Assembly (NCBI GenBank): GCA_019694165.1
Contig: JAIBCL010000001.1
Coordinates: 1-64,000 of the forward strand
Source: Verrucomicrobiaceae bacterium
GTDB taxonomy: Bacteria; Verrucomicrobiota; Verrucomicrobiia; Verrucomicrobiales; Verrucomicrobiaceae
Direction of reading: 5' to 3'
DNA length: 64,000 bases
Position numbers and translations under genes: made by a program. The notes under the pieces were generated by a model. That model was not told the origin of the DNA. It searched no databases and saw nothing but the letters and a program-made list of their open reading frames with translations. Below, one piece after another: positions 24,008-32,988 of this stretch (its first letter is position 1; the number at the start of each line of letters is the position of its first letter).

Positions 24008-26179
24008 TCATCCGCCGAAGACCTGCTGCAAGAGCGCCAGAAAGTCCGCCTCGTCCAGCCCCGATTCGGGGCCGAGGGAGAAGATGCAGTCTCGCACGGC
24101 ATCGTTGCCTTTCCACTCCTGCAACATGATGGCGTAGTTGTTCAGCACGGTGCGCAGATGCGGGTGCGGATGGCCGGTAGTCCGGGTGAAGCGCAAGACG
24201 ATCAGCACCACGCGGCGCATCAGCGGCTCGGCCTCGGCCAGGCGGTTCGTGGCCTGGAGCAACTGCGCGAGGTTGTTGAGGCGGATGGCGACATTGGGAT
24301 GATCCATGCCGAAGCTGGCCTCGTCGATGGCCAGGGCGCGACGCATCAGCGGCTCGGCCTCGGCCAGGCGGTTCGTGTCCTTGAGCAACTGCGCGAGGTT
24401 GTTGAGGTCGCGGGCCACATCGGGATGGTCCTTGCCGAAGCTGGCCTCGTCGATCGCCAGGGCGCGGCGCATCAGCGGCTCGGCCTCGGCCAGACGGTCC
24501 GTGTCCTGGAGCAACCCAGCGAGGTTGTTGAGGCTGGTGGCGACGTTGGGATGGTCCATGCCGAAGCTGGCCTCGTCGATCGCCAGGGCACGGCGCATCA
24601 GCGGCTCGGCCTCGGCCAGGCGGTTCGTGGCCTGGAGCAACTGAGCGAGGTTGTTGAGGCCGATGGCGACGTTGGGATGATCCTTGCCGAAGCTGGCCTC
24701 GTCGATGGCAAGGGCGCGGCGCATGAGCGGCTCGGCCTCGGCCAGGCGGTTCGTGGCCTTCAATGCCTGTGCCCGGTTGTTAATCGCGGCGGCAACGCCC
24801 GTGAGCTGGGGCGGCAGTTGCGCGGCGAAAATGCGCTCCGCTCGTGCGGTGACGCTGATCACGCCCTCATATTTGCCTTGAGCATCGAGCAGCCCGCCCC
24901 AGAGCAGGAGCGTGCCAGCCAGATCGGGATGATGCTCACCCTGGAACTCTTCCCGGATGTCCACGAGATCGCTGATAAGGTCATCCGCCTCATCGTAGTG
25001 AGCATGGTCCAGCAGGAACCTGGCGAGCGGCTCGTGCACCTCGGCCCATAGCAAGGGATCGGCGGCTTTGTCCACAAGTGCTCCAGCACTCTGGAGCGCA
25101 CGGATGGCAGCGGGGATGTCATGCGCGGTCTGGGCGGCCTGGTGCTGAAGCAGATGGGCATTGACCGCTGCCCTCCGATGCTCGGCGGCATCGGCGGGCT
25201 GGTCGGCGGCGAGCTGCAGGGCAAACTCGGCGGCGCTCTGGGCGATGCTTTGCGCCTTCCCATAGTCGCCGAGCGCAAAGGCCGCGAAGGCGAGATCGTG
25301 CAGCGTCTCCGTACTCGGATCGCTGGCGGCGGCGGCTTCCAGGGCAGCCTCGTGCCGGGCGGCGATGTCGAGGATGGTGCGCAGGTTCACCTGCCAGTGC
25401 CCGGCACACTGCCGCAGTGCGGCGACGAAGGTGACGACGCGCGCGGGGTCGTTCTCGAGGATGAGCCGGGGGTCGGGCTTGCGGATGGCGGCGGCGAGCT
25501 GATCGACGATGTCGCGCTGATGCGCCCATGCCTCACCAAGCGCATCGTCCGCAGGCTCGACGGGATCCACGCCGGGATCGAGCCGGTCATGCAGGAAGGA
25601 ACGCAGGGCACGATAGGCCACATGACGCTGATCGGTGAAGTCGGCGCGATGCGCGCCGGTGATGCCAAGCCGCTGCCGATGGCGCTCCTGCGAATCGCGC
25701 TGGGTCGGATCGGGCTCAAACAAAGGCGAGCGGCGTGTCTCCGCAGTGGCGGTGAAGACGAGCACGCGCGGCCGCTGATGATGGAAGGCGAGGTAGGCCT
25801 CCCATTGCGTGTAGCTGATGGTGGATTCGTCACCAAGGGCGGCTTTCAACTCGGGCTCGGCGGAGAGGAATCGATCGCCGTGGCGCTCGCGCAGCCGGCG
25901 GAGGCACGCCGCCTCGGGCTTCCATCCGGCGAGATCGCCGACGAGATGCACCACGAGGGTGCTGCGGGCGATCTCGTCATCGAGGGTCTTGAGCAGGTCG
26001 GTGGTGCCCTGCGCCAGGTCTTCCTGGATGATGACTTCATAGTGCGGCGCGAGTTTTTCAAAAGCCGCCTTGAGCACGAAGCGGTAGGACTCGAAGGCGC
26101 GGGGATTCTCCGGCGGGCACCGGTGGAATTCCTGGCTGACGGCGGAAAGGAAGATGGCTCGTGTGGCGCTCACGCTCAT
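24008..26179 (-). CDS. TPR protein with conflict-type N-terminal domain
   Basis: A 723-residue cytoplasmic protein. The N-terminus ([20 protein letters not shown], then [20 protein letters not shown] and [19 protein letters not shown]) resembles the TIR-like/DUF4062 domains found at the front of bacterial conflict and signalling proteins. The middle (about 200-430) is alpha-helical with weaker TPR units. Residues about 440-660 hold kinesin-light-chain-type TPRs, each 42 residues, carrying [20 protein letters not shown] almost unchanged. No NB-ARC or NACHT ATPase is seen between the two parts. A role in defence or signalling is inferred from architecture only. A broken duplicate of its end lies 350 bases downstream. 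Confidence 0.8.
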   Translation of the reverse strand: MSVSATRAIFLSAVSQEFHRCPPENPRAFESYRFVLKAAFEKLAPHYEVIIQEDLAQGTTDLLKTLDDEIARSTLVVHLVGDLAGWKPEAACLRRLRERHGDRFLSAEPELKAALGDESTISYTQWEAYLAFHHQRPRVLVFTATAETRRSPLFEPDPTQRDSQERHRQRLGITGAHRADFTDQRHVAYRALRSFLHDRLDPGVDPVEPADDALGEAWAHQRDIVDQLAAAIRKPDPRLILENDPARVVTFVAALRQCAGHWQVNLRTILDIAARHEAALEAAAASDPSTETLHDLAFAAFALGDYGKAQSIAQSAAEFALQLAADQPADAAEHRRAAVNAHLLQHQAAQTAHDIPAAIRALQSAGALVDKAADPLLWAEVHEPLARFLLDHAHYDEADDLISDLVDIREEFQGEHHPDLAGTLLLWGGLLDAQGKYEGVISVTARAERIFAAQLPPQLTGVAAAINNRAQALKATNRLAEAEPLMRRALAIDEASFGKDHPNVAIGLNNLAQLLQATNRLAEAEPLMRRALAIDEASFGMDHPNVATSLNNLAGLLQDTDRLAEAEPLMRRALAIDEASFGKDHPDVARDLNNLAQLLKDTNRLAEAEPLMRRALAIDEASFGMDHPNVAIRLNNLAQLLQATNRLAEAEPLMRRVVLIVLRFTRTTGHPHPHLRTVLNNYAIMLQEWKGNDAVRDCIFSLGPESGLDEADFLALLQQVFGG
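24217..24780. repeat. 126-bp coding tandem repeat (TPR units)
   Basis: The word GCATCAGCGGCTCGGCCTCG (with one A/T-to-G change in the last copy) recurs at 24217, 24343, 24469, 24595 and 24721, exactly 126 bp apart. The nucleotide identity is very high, including synonymous sites. The repeats therefore arose recently or are kept alike by recombination. Confidence 0.9.
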
Positions 26180-26251
26180 GGGGAGTGCCTGGATTCAAAC
26201 GCATCGCCGCGGATTTGACGAGCAGAATCCATGCACCGACCGGCGAGGCCG

Positions 26252-26803
26252 TCATTCACCCGCCATGCCACCGTGCCGCCGGTCCGCCAGCTTCAGCTTT
26301 TTCGCGCGCGACTCGCGGGCTTTGCGCGCTTTGAAGGCGAGCACTCGCTTTTGCAGCGCCTCATCGTGGCTGCCAAGGATTTGCACGGCGAGCAGGCCGG
26401 CGTTGAAGGCGTTGTCGATCGCCACGGTGGCGACGGGGACTCCGGCGGGCATCTGCACGATGGAAAGCAGCGAGTCGAGTCCGCCGAGCGATCGGCCCGC
26501 CACCGGCACGCCGATCACGGGCAGCGGAGTGTGGCTGGCGATCATGCCGGGCAGATGCGCCGCACCACCGGCACCGGCGATGATGACACGCAAGCCGCGC
26601 CGGTGCGCCGTGCGGCCATAGCGCGCCATGTCATCGGGCGTGCGATGAGCGGAGACGACCTTGGCTTCAATGGTGATGCCAAACTCGGTGCAGGCTTCGG
26701 CGGCGCGCATCATCACGGGCCAGTCCGAATCGCTGCCCATGATGATGCCGACGAGCGGCCGGCTCTTTGCGTGGTCTTGCTTGCGTTTTGAAGGGTGGCT
26801 CAT
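26252..26803 (-). CDS. purE: N5-carboxyaminoimidazole ribonucleotide mutase PurE
   Basis: A 183-residue protein carrying the class I PurE signature: [20 protein letters not shown], then [10 protein letters not shown] with the catalytic His, and [19 protein letters not shown]. It moves the carboxyl group of N5-CAIR to give CAIR in purine synthesis. It is about 15 residues longer than usual at each end, with a basic C-terminal tail ([20 protein letters not shown]). The start overlaps the purK stop by 4 bases, so PurK and PurE are made together and in the order of the pathway. Confidence 0.96.
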   Translation of the reverse strand: MSHPSKRKQDHAKSRPLVGIIMGSDSDWPVMMRAAEACTEFGITIEAKVVSAHRTPDDMARYGRTAHRRGLRVIIAGAGGAAHLPGMIASHTPLPVIGVPVAGRSLGGLDSLLSIVQMPAGVPVATVAIDNAFNAGLLAVQILGSHDEALQKRVLAFKARKARESRAKKLKLADRRHGGMAGE

Positions 26804-28017
26804 GACGGATCTCCGAATTGGATGAACGAAGCGGCCAGCGAGGCGGCGCGCAGCGCTTCCTCGGGCGTGGCGCCGGTGGCGGTGACGTGGCCCATCTTAC
26901 GGCCGCGCGCGGTGCGGCTCTTGCCGTAGAGGTGCAGCCGTGCCTCGGGTACGGCAAGGCACGCGGCCACGCCGAGCGGAGCGCCGGAGCCTTCGCCGCG
27001 CCCGAGGAGATTCACCATCGCCGCGGCGGGCGCGCGCATCGCCGTGCTGCCGAGCGGCCAGCCCATGAGCGCCCGGATGTGGTTCTCGAACTGCGAGCAC
27101 TCGCACGCGTCGATGGTGTAGTGGCCGGAATTGTGAACACGCGGGGCGATCTCATTCACCATCACCTCGCCGCCCTCGCACAAAAACAGCTCGACGGCGA
27201 AGGTGCCCGCGGCGCCGACAGCCTGCACGGCACGCAAGGCAACGTCGCCGGCGCGCCGCGCGACGTCTTCAGGCACTTCCGCGGGCGCGACGACGCTGTG
27301 GCAGATGTGATCCTGCTGCACGGTCTCCACCAGCGGGTAGCGCGCGACGCTGCCGTCATGCGCGATGGTGATGGCGACGGCGAGCTCGCGCACGAACGGG
27401 CAGAAAGCTTCGACGTAGAGCGGATGCCGCGCGCCGTCGAGCCGCGCCCACGCTGCATCGACTTCCGCCGCGCTGCGGATGGTGGCGTTTCCCCTTCCAT
27501 CATAACCGTCGCGCCGCTGCTTGAGCACAATGGGCCAGCCAAAGCGCCAGCCGGCGGCGATGACGTCGGCACGGCTGCTGACCGATGCGAACGGTGGCAA
27601 CGGCAGGCCGGCGCGCTCAATGGTGTTTTTCTGGAAGAGCTTGTCCTGCACCCTGCGCATGGTCTCGGATCCCGGCAGCACGCAATGACCGCGAACTTCG
27701 AGTTCGGAGAGAATCGTCGCGTCGATGAACTCATTCTCCAGCGCCACGACGTCCACGGACCGCGCCAGCTCGTCGAGCGCGTCGAGATCGCGGATGGCCT
27801 TGTGAATGCTGCGCGTGGCAGCGGCGGCGGCGGGCGCGTTTGGATCGGGATCAAGCACGATGACATCGCAGCCGAGGGAAACGCCGCTCTGCGCCATCAT
27901 GCGCGCGAGCTGCCCGCCGCCGATGATGCCGAGAGCGGGACGTTTGCGTCTTTTCGTGGAAGATGATTTGTGACGCGGAAGCACGGCGGGGTCTGGTTGG
28001 ACTTTGAAGTGTGGCAT
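26800..28017 (-). CDS. purK: N5-carboxyaminoimidazole ribonucleotide synthase PurK
   Basis: The start is set at [20 protein letters not shown] (28017), giving 405 residues. The core begins [23 protein letters not shown]-grasp motifs follow: [20 protein letters not shown], then [20 protein letters not shown] near residue 300. PurK uses ATP and bicarbonate to carboxylate aminoimidazole ribonucleotide. The N-terminal 30 residues ahead of the core are unusual. It precedes purE with a 4-base overlap, and a carbonic anhydrase gene sits 70 bases upstream. Confidence 0.95.
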   Translation of the reverse strand: MPHFKVQPDPAVLPRHKSSSTKRRKRPALGIIGGGQLARMMAQSGVSLGCDVIVLDPDPNAPAAAAATRSIHKAIRDLDALDELARSVDVVALENEFIDATILSELEVRGHCVLPGSETMRRVQDKLFQKNTIERAGLPLPPFASVSSRADVIAAGWRFGWPIVLKQRRDGYDGRGNATIRSAAEVDAAWARLDGARHPLYVEAFCPFVRELAVAITIAHDGSVARYPLVETVQQDHICHSVVAPAEVPEDVARRAGDVALRAVQAVGAAGTFAVELFLCEGGEVMVNEIAPRVHNSGHYTIDACECSQFENHIRALMGWPLGSTAMRAPAAAMVNLLGRGEGSGAPLGVAACLAVPEARLHLYGKSRTARGRKMGHVTATGATPEEALRAASLAASFIQFGDPS

Positions 28018-28087
28018 GGTTGTGGCTTTGCTTGTGGCTGGTGAAACGGCCCCTGATGAAATCGCAACGACCTGCGGCTGCGTGCCG

Positions 28088-28798
28088 TCACTCGAAAAAG
28101 GCGGCCCTGCCCGTGGCGACATCGTACATGCCACCGGTGATATTGATCTCGCCGCGCTTCTCCATGTCGCGCAAGACATGGCTCTGCGAGCGGATGGCGG
28201 CGATGGTGCGCCGGACGTTTTGCTCCGCCACGCGATCGACAAAGGCGCCGTTCTTCGACGAGCGATCCTCGCCTTTGGCCGAAGGCGTGGAGTCCACCGC
28301 CGGCTCGATCTTTTCCAGCAGACCGGTGAGATTGCCGAGCTTCACATGATCACACGCGCCCTTCACCGCGCCGCACTTCGTGTGGCCGATGACGGCGATG
28401 ACCTTTGAACCCGCGACCTTCGATGCGAACTCGAGGCTGCCGATGATGTCACGGTTCACGATGTTGCCAGCGACACGCGCGGTGAAAACGTCGCCGATTC
28501 CCTGGTCGAAGATCAGTTCGGTGCCCGTGCGCGAGTCGATGCAACTGACGACGCTGGCGAATGGGTGCTGCCCCGCGGCCGTGTCATGCACCTGCCTGAT
28601 GTGATCGCGGTGCGAGGGCCTGCCTGCCACGAAGCGGGCGTTGCCGTCCTTGAGCTTTTGCAGCGCCTGCGCCGGCGTGGTGGCGGACTGCGATTGCTTC
28701 GTCATCGTGGCCGTGTCCTTGGTGACGGTCGTGCAACTGACAACCCCGGACGCGGCGAGTGCCGCGAGGCTGAGAAGAATGAGTTTGTGTTTGTTCAT
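28088..28798 (-). CDS. Beta-class carbonic anhydrase, lipoprotein
   Basis: The start at 28798 (MNKHKLILLSLAALAASGVV followed by SC) shows a lipobox, so the protein is probably lipid-anchored on the periplasmic side. The 236-residue protein carries the zinc ligands of beta carbonic anhydrases: SCIDSR (Cys and the Asp/Arg dyad) and GHTKCG (His and Cys). DQGIGDVFTARVAGNIVN lies between them. It interconverts CO2 and bicarbonate. The start overlaps the channel gene's stop by 4 bases, and purK lies downstream. The beta class is usually cytoplasmic; exported forms exist. Confidence 0.92.
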   Translation of the reverse strand: MNKHKLILLSLAALAASGVVSCTTVTKDTATMTKQSQSATTPAQALQKLKDGNARFVAGRPSHRDHIRQVHDTAAGQHPFASVVSCIDSRTGTELIFDQGIGDVFTARVAGNIVNRDIIGSLEFASKVAGSKVIAVIGHTKCGAVKGACDHVKLGNLTGLLEKIEPAVDSTPSAKGEDRSSKNGAFVDRVAEQNVRRTIAAIRSQSHVLRDMEKRGEINITGGMYDVATGRAAFFE

Positions 28799-29673
28799 GT
28801 CGTTGTGCTGGTCTGGGTGGAGTGATGCAGAAAAGTTTCCGGCCTTGCGCGGCTGGCCGCGTGGCCCTCGGAGGCATCGCCGGGGCATCGGTCTTCGAGT
28901 GAAGCGCGCAGCGTCCGCAGCGCACCTTCGATGACGGCGATCTGCTCTCGCGGACTGAGTCCCGTGGATTGCGCGCCCTGCTTCTCCAACTCCTCATGCA
29001 TCTCGGTCATGCTGCTGGTGATGACGCCGATGAAGAGGTTCAGCATGATCATGGTGCCGAGCATGATGAAGCTCACGAAATACACGCCGGCAACCACGGG
29101 CGAGGCGCCGCGCGCATCGGCGTAGATGTTCCCCCAGTCGTCGAGCGTGATCATCTGGAAGAGAGTGAGCAATGCCGGGCGGAACGAGCCGAAGTGCGCG
29201 GGATCATGGACGCCGAAGAGATGGATGCCAGCTACGGCATAGATGTAAAACATGAGACCGAGCAGCAGCCCGACATATCCCATCGCTCCGAGACTCTTGA
29301 GCAACGCGCCGACGAGCATCTGCAGCTTCGGCAGCGCGCTCACCAGACGCAGCAGCCGCACGGCCCGCACGAGACGCAGCACGGCGGCGAACTGCGCCTC
29401 CAGCGGAAGGCAGCAGATGACCACGATGAGAAAATCGAAGATGTTCCAGCCGTCGACAAAGTATCGACCGCGCAGCGCGAAGATTTTCAACGCGGCCTCG
29501 ACGACAAACACGGCGAGCACGAGTGCATCAAGTACGCGCAAGAGCACGCCGTGCTCCGCCACGATGGACGCACTGGTTTCGAGCCCGGCAAGCACACCGG
29601 CGAGGAGGATCGTCGCGAAGATCACGCGATGAAACCAGGCTGCGTGGATGATTCTGGCCGTGGAGGAGAACAT
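28795..29673 (-). CDS. Single-domain voltage-gated cation channel (NaChBac family)
   Basis: The 292-residue protein has six membrane segments and a cytoplasmic tail. S4 is clear, with arginines 100, 103, 106 and 109 each three apart (RLVRAVRLLR). The pore has LLTLFQMITLDDWGNIYADA, so the selectivity filter is T176-L-D-D-W-G. Known sodium channels of this family have TLESW; two acidic residues as in TLDDWS give calcium selectivity in an engineered relative. S6 reads GTMIMLNLFIGVITSSM. A coiled-coil tail (TEMHEELEKQ) fits a tetramer. It is coupled to the carbonic anhydrase by a 4-base overlap and lies 4 bases after terC. Confidence 0.9.
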   Translation of the reverse strand: MFSSTARIIHAAWFHRVIFATILLAGVLAGLETSASIVAEHGVLLRVLDALVLAVFVVEAALKIFALRGRYFVDGWNIFDFLIVVICCLPLEAQFAAVLRLVRAVRLLRLVSALPKLQMLVGALLKSLGAMGYVGLLLGLMFYIYAVAGIHLFGVHDPAHFGSFRPALLTLFQMITLDDWGNIYADARGASPVVAGVYFVSFIMLGTMIMLNLFIGVITSSMTEMHEELEKQGAQSTGLSPREQIAVIEGALRTLRASLEDRCPGDASEGHAASRARPETFLHHSTQTSTTT

Positions 29674-29677
29674 GGCG

Positions 29678-30631
29678 TCACGAAACCGGGTTGTTGTCCG
29701 CCAGCACCGGCATCACGGTCTTCTTCGGCCACAAGAGCGAGGCGATAACCGACGCGGCGAGGATGGAGACGATCACGCCAAGTGAAAGATGCGTGTCGAT
29801 CTTCCACTCCGTATGGCCCAGCAGCATCTTCACGCCGACGAAGGCGAGCACGACGCCGAGGCCGGTCTTGAGGTGGTGGAATTTGTCGATCACACCCGCC
29901 AGCGCGAAGTAGAGCGAGCGCAGACCGAGGATGGCGAAGACGTTCGAGGTGTAGACGATGAACGGGTCCTTCGTCACCGCGAAAATCGCAGGGATGGAAT
30001 CGACGGCGAAGATGAGATCGGAGAATTCCACGAGCAGCAGCACGACGAAGAGTGGCGTGGCATGACGGACGCCGTTGTCGGTGACGAAGAACTTTCCGTC
30101 GCGATAACCGGAGGTGACGGGCATGAGTTTCTTGAAGGCGAGCACGAGCGGATTGCTCTCGGGATGAATCGCCTCCTCCTTTTTGAAGATCATCTTCACA
30201 CCCGTGAGAATCAGGAAGCCGCCGAAGAGGTAGATGATCCAGGTGAACTTCGTGATCAGCGCGGCACCCACTGCGATCATGATCGCACGCATTACCAGCG
30301 CGCCGATGATTCCCCAGAAGAGCACCTTATGCTGATACACGGGCGGCACGGCGAAGTAGCTGAAGAGCAGCACGAAGACGAAGACATTGTCCACGCTGAG
30401 CGACTTCTCAATGACGTAGCCCGTGAGAAACTCCACGGCCTTCTCCGATCCCCCGTAGTGCCACACGCCGAGATTGAAGAGCAACGCAAGCGCCACCCAA
30501 ACGACAGTCCACGCCAAGGACTCCTTGAAACTGACGACATGCGCCTTCCGATGAAACACGCCCAGATCGAGCGCGAGCATGAAGAGGACGAAGACGTTGA
30601 ATGAGATCCAGAGCCAGAGGTTTGCGGGCAT
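29678..30631 (-). CDS. TerC/Alx family membrane protein
   Basis: The 317-residue protein has about nine hydrophobic segments with the TerC pattern. The signatures are FKESLAWTVVWVALALLFNL, VEFLTGYVIEKSLSVDNVFV, VLLLVEFSDLIFAVDSIPAI and then FIVYTSNVFAILGLRSLYFA. Acidic residues inside membrane helices are conserved in TerC/Alx proteins, which are linked to manganese, tellurite and alkaline-pH responses. The gene ends just before the channel gene, so both are on one transcript. The upstream 207 bases carry repeats but no recognisable yybP-ykoY riboswitch. Confidence 0.93.
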   Translation of the reverse strand: MPANLWLWISFNVFVLFMLALDLGVFHRKAHVVSFKESLAWTVVWVALALLFNLGVWHYGGSEKAVEFLTGYVIEKSLSVDNVFVFVLLFSYFAVPPVYQHKVLFWGIIGALVMRAIMIAVGAALITKFTWIIYLFGGFLILTGVKMIFKKEEAIHPESNPLVLAFKKLMPVTSGYRDGKFFVTDNGVRHATPLFVVLLLVEFSDLIFAVDSIPAIFAVTKDPFIVYTSNVFAILGLRSLYFALAGVIDKFHHLKTGLGVVLAFVGVKMLLGHTEWKIDTHLSLGVIVSILAASVIASLLWPKKTVMPVLADNNPVS

Positions 30632-30652
30632 GATCGGAGTGGGGGCGGGGTG

Positions 30653-30815
30653 TTCAGTATTCTGTGTTCAGTGTTGGAGTCCCGGCTTTAGCCGGTGCCA
30701 TTGAGATGAGAGAGAAGCGCAAAAGGCGGAGAGCATGGCGCCGAGGTTTGAGAGTGGCGTGTGACGCGATTCATCTGAAAACTGAATACTGCACACTGAA
30801 CACTTCCGCCCCTCA
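30653..30815. repeat. Imperfect inverted repeat and short dispersed repeat upstream of terC
   Basis: GTTCAGTATTCTGTGTTCAG (starting at 30653) and, about 125 bases on, AACTGAATACTGCACACTGA are imperfect reverse complements. Between them, from about 30675, lies TTGGAGTCCCGGCTTTAGCC, the same short repeat seen near 2030. The whole sits in the 5' leader of terC (- strand). Confidence 0.6.
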
Positions 30816-30838
30816 GCGCGGCACGCCCGCATTCACAA

Positions 30839-31171
30839 TCAGCACGCTTTCAACAGCGGAGCGTGACTCCGCGTGCGCTTCCGCTTCTGCCTTCGCGTGA
30901 AGCGGCTGCCGATCTTGCTGCGCAGCGCGGTCATCGTTTTTTCGAAGGCGGCCCGCAGCGTATGGTCGCAGCCGTCCGCGAAGACATCGGGCCCAGGAGT
31001 GGTGAGATGCACGTTCACTTGATATGCCGGGCTTGCCTCGTCGTTGTGCGCGAGGATGATGTTTGCTTCATCGATCTGCAGCGCGGGCTGGAGCGAGATG
31101 ATCTGCTCCTCGACCCAGGAGTCGAGCGCGTTGGTGGAGCGGACGTTGTGATGTTTGACGGTGAGTTTCAT
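30839..31171 (-). CDS. Ribosome hibernation factor, HPF/RaiA family (short form)
   Basis: The protein is 110 residues and starts MKLTVKHHNVRSTNALDSWV, with the beta-alpha-beta-beta-beta-alpha order of the S30AE family. VNVHLTTPGPDVFADGCDHT and the helix ending EKTMTALRSKIG are typical, and the basic tail FTRRQKRKRTRSH suits rRNA contact. It would bind the 30S decoding site and idle ribosomes in stationary phase. It lacks the long C-terminal dimerisation domain. It lies between the YugP-type peptidase gene and terC on the same strand. Confidence 0.85.
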   Translation of the reverse strand: MKLTVKHHNVRSTNALDSWVEEQIISLQPALQIDEANIILAHNDEASPAYQVNVHLTTPGPDVFADGCDHTLRAAFEKTMTALRSKIGSRFTRRQKRKRTRSHAPLLKAC

Positions 31172-31228
31172 GGTGAATTGGAATCTGGGGCTATGGGTTA
31201 TGAGTTGTGGAGACGTAAGGGTGGTTCG

Positions 31229-31921
31229 TTAATCGCGTGAGCGGCCGCCGGTCATCAGCGGCAGCAGATGCCAGAGGAAATAGGCCAGAGAGGTGATGAA
31301 GGCGGCCACGTAGGTCCACGCGGCGGCATCGAGCACCTTCTTCACGCCATCGGCTTCTTCGCCGGGGGCGATGAATCCCGTCTCGGCGAGCACGGCCTTC
31401 GCGCGGCGTGAGGCGTCGAACTCGACCGGCAGCGTGACCAGATTGAAGAGCATGATGATGCCCCACGCGCCAGCCATGAGCACGGCACCGGTGAGAGGTT
31501 CGATCTGGCCGGTGAACATGCCGATGAGAGGCAGCCACATCACGATCTGATTTGCAAAGGTGGTGACGTTCACCGCAGCCATGCGCCAGTGCAGCGGCGC
31601 GTAAGCCTGCGCGTGCTGGAGCGCGTGACCGCACTCGTGCGCCGCCACACCGAGTGCGGCGGGCGTGCTGCCGAAGTAGTTCGCCTCGGAAAGCACGAGC
31701 CGCTTGTGCGCGGGATCGTAGTGGTCGCCGAGCATGCCTTCTTCATGCACGATCTCGACGTCGTTGATGCCCGCGCGCGCCAGCAGCCGGTGCGCGGCCT
31801 CGCCTCCGGTGAGTCCTGAACGGACGATTCCTTGATTGTAACGGTGGTAGATGGATTTGACGCGCAAGGCCGCCCAGGCAGATAGAGCCATGGTGCCGAT
31901 GAAGATGATCCAGAATGTCAT
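31229..31921 (-). CDS. Membrane zinc metallopeptidase, YugP family
   Basis: This 230-residue protein is the usual length for the YugP (PF04298) family. An N-terminal membrane span is followed by the zinc site AAHECGHALQHAQAYAPL (His-Glu-x-x-His), then two more hydrophobic spans and VTLPVEFDASRRAKAVL, a family hallmark. A final membrane span lies near the end. The substrate is unknown. It is divergent from the LysR gene, with about 170 bases for promoters between them. Confidence 0.93.
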   Translation of the reverse strand: MTFWIIFIGTMALSAWAALRVKSIYHRYNQGIVRSGLTGGEAAHRLLARAGINDVEIVHEEGMLGDHYDPAHKRLVLSEANYFGSTPAALGVAAHECGHALQHAQAYAPLHWRMAAVNVTTFANQIVMWLPLIGMFTGQIEPLTGAVLMAGAWGIIMLFNLVTLPVEFDASRRAKAVLAETGFIAPGEEADGVKKVLDAAAWTYVAAFITSLAYFLWHLLPLMTGGRSRD

Positions 31922-32088
31922 GGTGGTCGTTTGATTGAGGGTTTGTTCGTCTTCACGCCGTCACGCTCCTCACTCGAGGGAAGCAGACCGGCGTTGCGGA
32001 CGCGCAGAGAGTTCCTCATCAGCCGACGCACGACCAATATGCAGTTCCGAATGGACTCATAGGTTCAGCCGAATAGTCTGCCCTCACG

Positions 32089-32988
32089 ATGGAATGGCTG
32101 AACTACCACCACCTGCGCTACTTCTGGACGGCCGCAAAGGAAGGCGGTCTCGCACGCGCCGCCGCGAAGCTGCACGTCTCGCAGCCGTCGATCTCCGAGC
32201 AGATTCGAGAGCTGGAGAATGCGATCGGCGAAAAGCTCTTCCGCCGCGAAGGCCGCAGCAACGTGCTTACCGACGCGGGCCAGATTGTCTTTGGATACGC
32301 CGAGGAAATCTTCGCGCTCGGCCGCGAGATGATGAACGCCGTGAAGCAGCGGCCCGGCGCAAGAACTCTGCGCCTTTACGTCGGGGTGACGGACTCGTTT
32401 CCAAAGCTCGTGACCAATGACATCCTCGCGCCTGTCTTCACGATGCCGCAGACCGTCCACGTCATCGTGCGCGAAGGCAAAATGGAAGACCTGCTCGCGC
32501 AGCTCGCGGCCCATCGTCTCGACATCGTGCTTTCTGACGAGCCGGCGTCCAGCAGCACGAACTTCAAGACGTTCAACCACCCGCTCGGTGATACGGGAAC
32601 GGTCTTCTGCGCGGAAAAGAAGCTCGGTGCAAAACTGAAGAAGAGTTTTCCGAAATCCCTCCAAGACGCCCCGGCTTTGCTGCCGGCCGAGAATACGACG
32701 TTGCGCCGCACGCTCGACACTTGGTTCCGCGCGCAAGGAATCGAGCCGCGCGTCGTCGCTGAGTTCGACGATCTAGCGCTCATGAAAGTGATGGCCGCAG
32801 AAGGCCGCGGATTCATCGCTGTGCCGGCCATCGCCGCCGGGGAAGCCGTCGCGCGCTACGGCTACCAAGTGATCGGCAAAGCGGACAAGTGCCGCATCCA
32901 CTTCAATGCCATCACGGCCGAGCGCCGCATTGAACACCCTGCGGTATCTCTGCTCACCAGCAAGGCGCGCGTGATGCTGCGCGACTGA
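32089..32988 (+). CDS. LysR-family transcriptional regulator, NhaR-like
   Basis: A 299-residue protein. Residues 1-60 form a winged HTH: MEWLNYHHLRYFWTAAKEGG then ARAAAKLHVSQPSISEQIRE. The rest is a periplasmic-binding-type effector domain with LRLYVGVTDSFPKLVTNDIL. The opening and the second domain resemble NhaR, which senses sodium and activates nhaA; no nhaA-like antiporter is in the window. It is divergent from the YugP gene and may regulate that gene. Confidence 0.88.
   Translation: MEWLNYHHLRYFWTAAKEGGLARAAAKLHVSQPSISEQIRELENAIGEKLFRREGRSNVLTDAGQIVFGYAEEIFALGREMMNAVKQRPGARTLRLYVGVTDSFPKLVTNDILAPVFTMPQTVHVIVREGKMEDLLAQLAAHRLDIVLSDEPASSSTNFKTFNHPLGDTGTVFCAEKKLGAKLKKSFPKSLQDAPALLPAENTTLRRTLDTWFRAQGIEPRVVAEFDDLALMKVMAAEGRGFIAVPAIAAGEAVARYGYQVIGKADKCRIHFNAITAERRIEHPAVSLLTSKARVMLRD

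Noticed and set aside
24217-24780. Regular 126-bp repeats as a CRISPR array
   Set aside because: Units are longer than CRISPR repeats, there are no unique spacers, and the array is in frame as TPR units.
26818-27966. + strand open frame opposite purK
   Set aside because: Shadow frame; purK motifs are clear on the other strand.
28018-28242. N-terminal extension of PurK
   Set aside because: The extra residues are Arg/Ser-rich and overlap the carbonic anhydrase coding region; the ATG at 28017 fits better.
30632-30838. yybP-ykoY manganese riboswitch upstream of terC
   Set aside because: None of the conserved blocks of that riboswitch can be found; the leader is made of other repeats.
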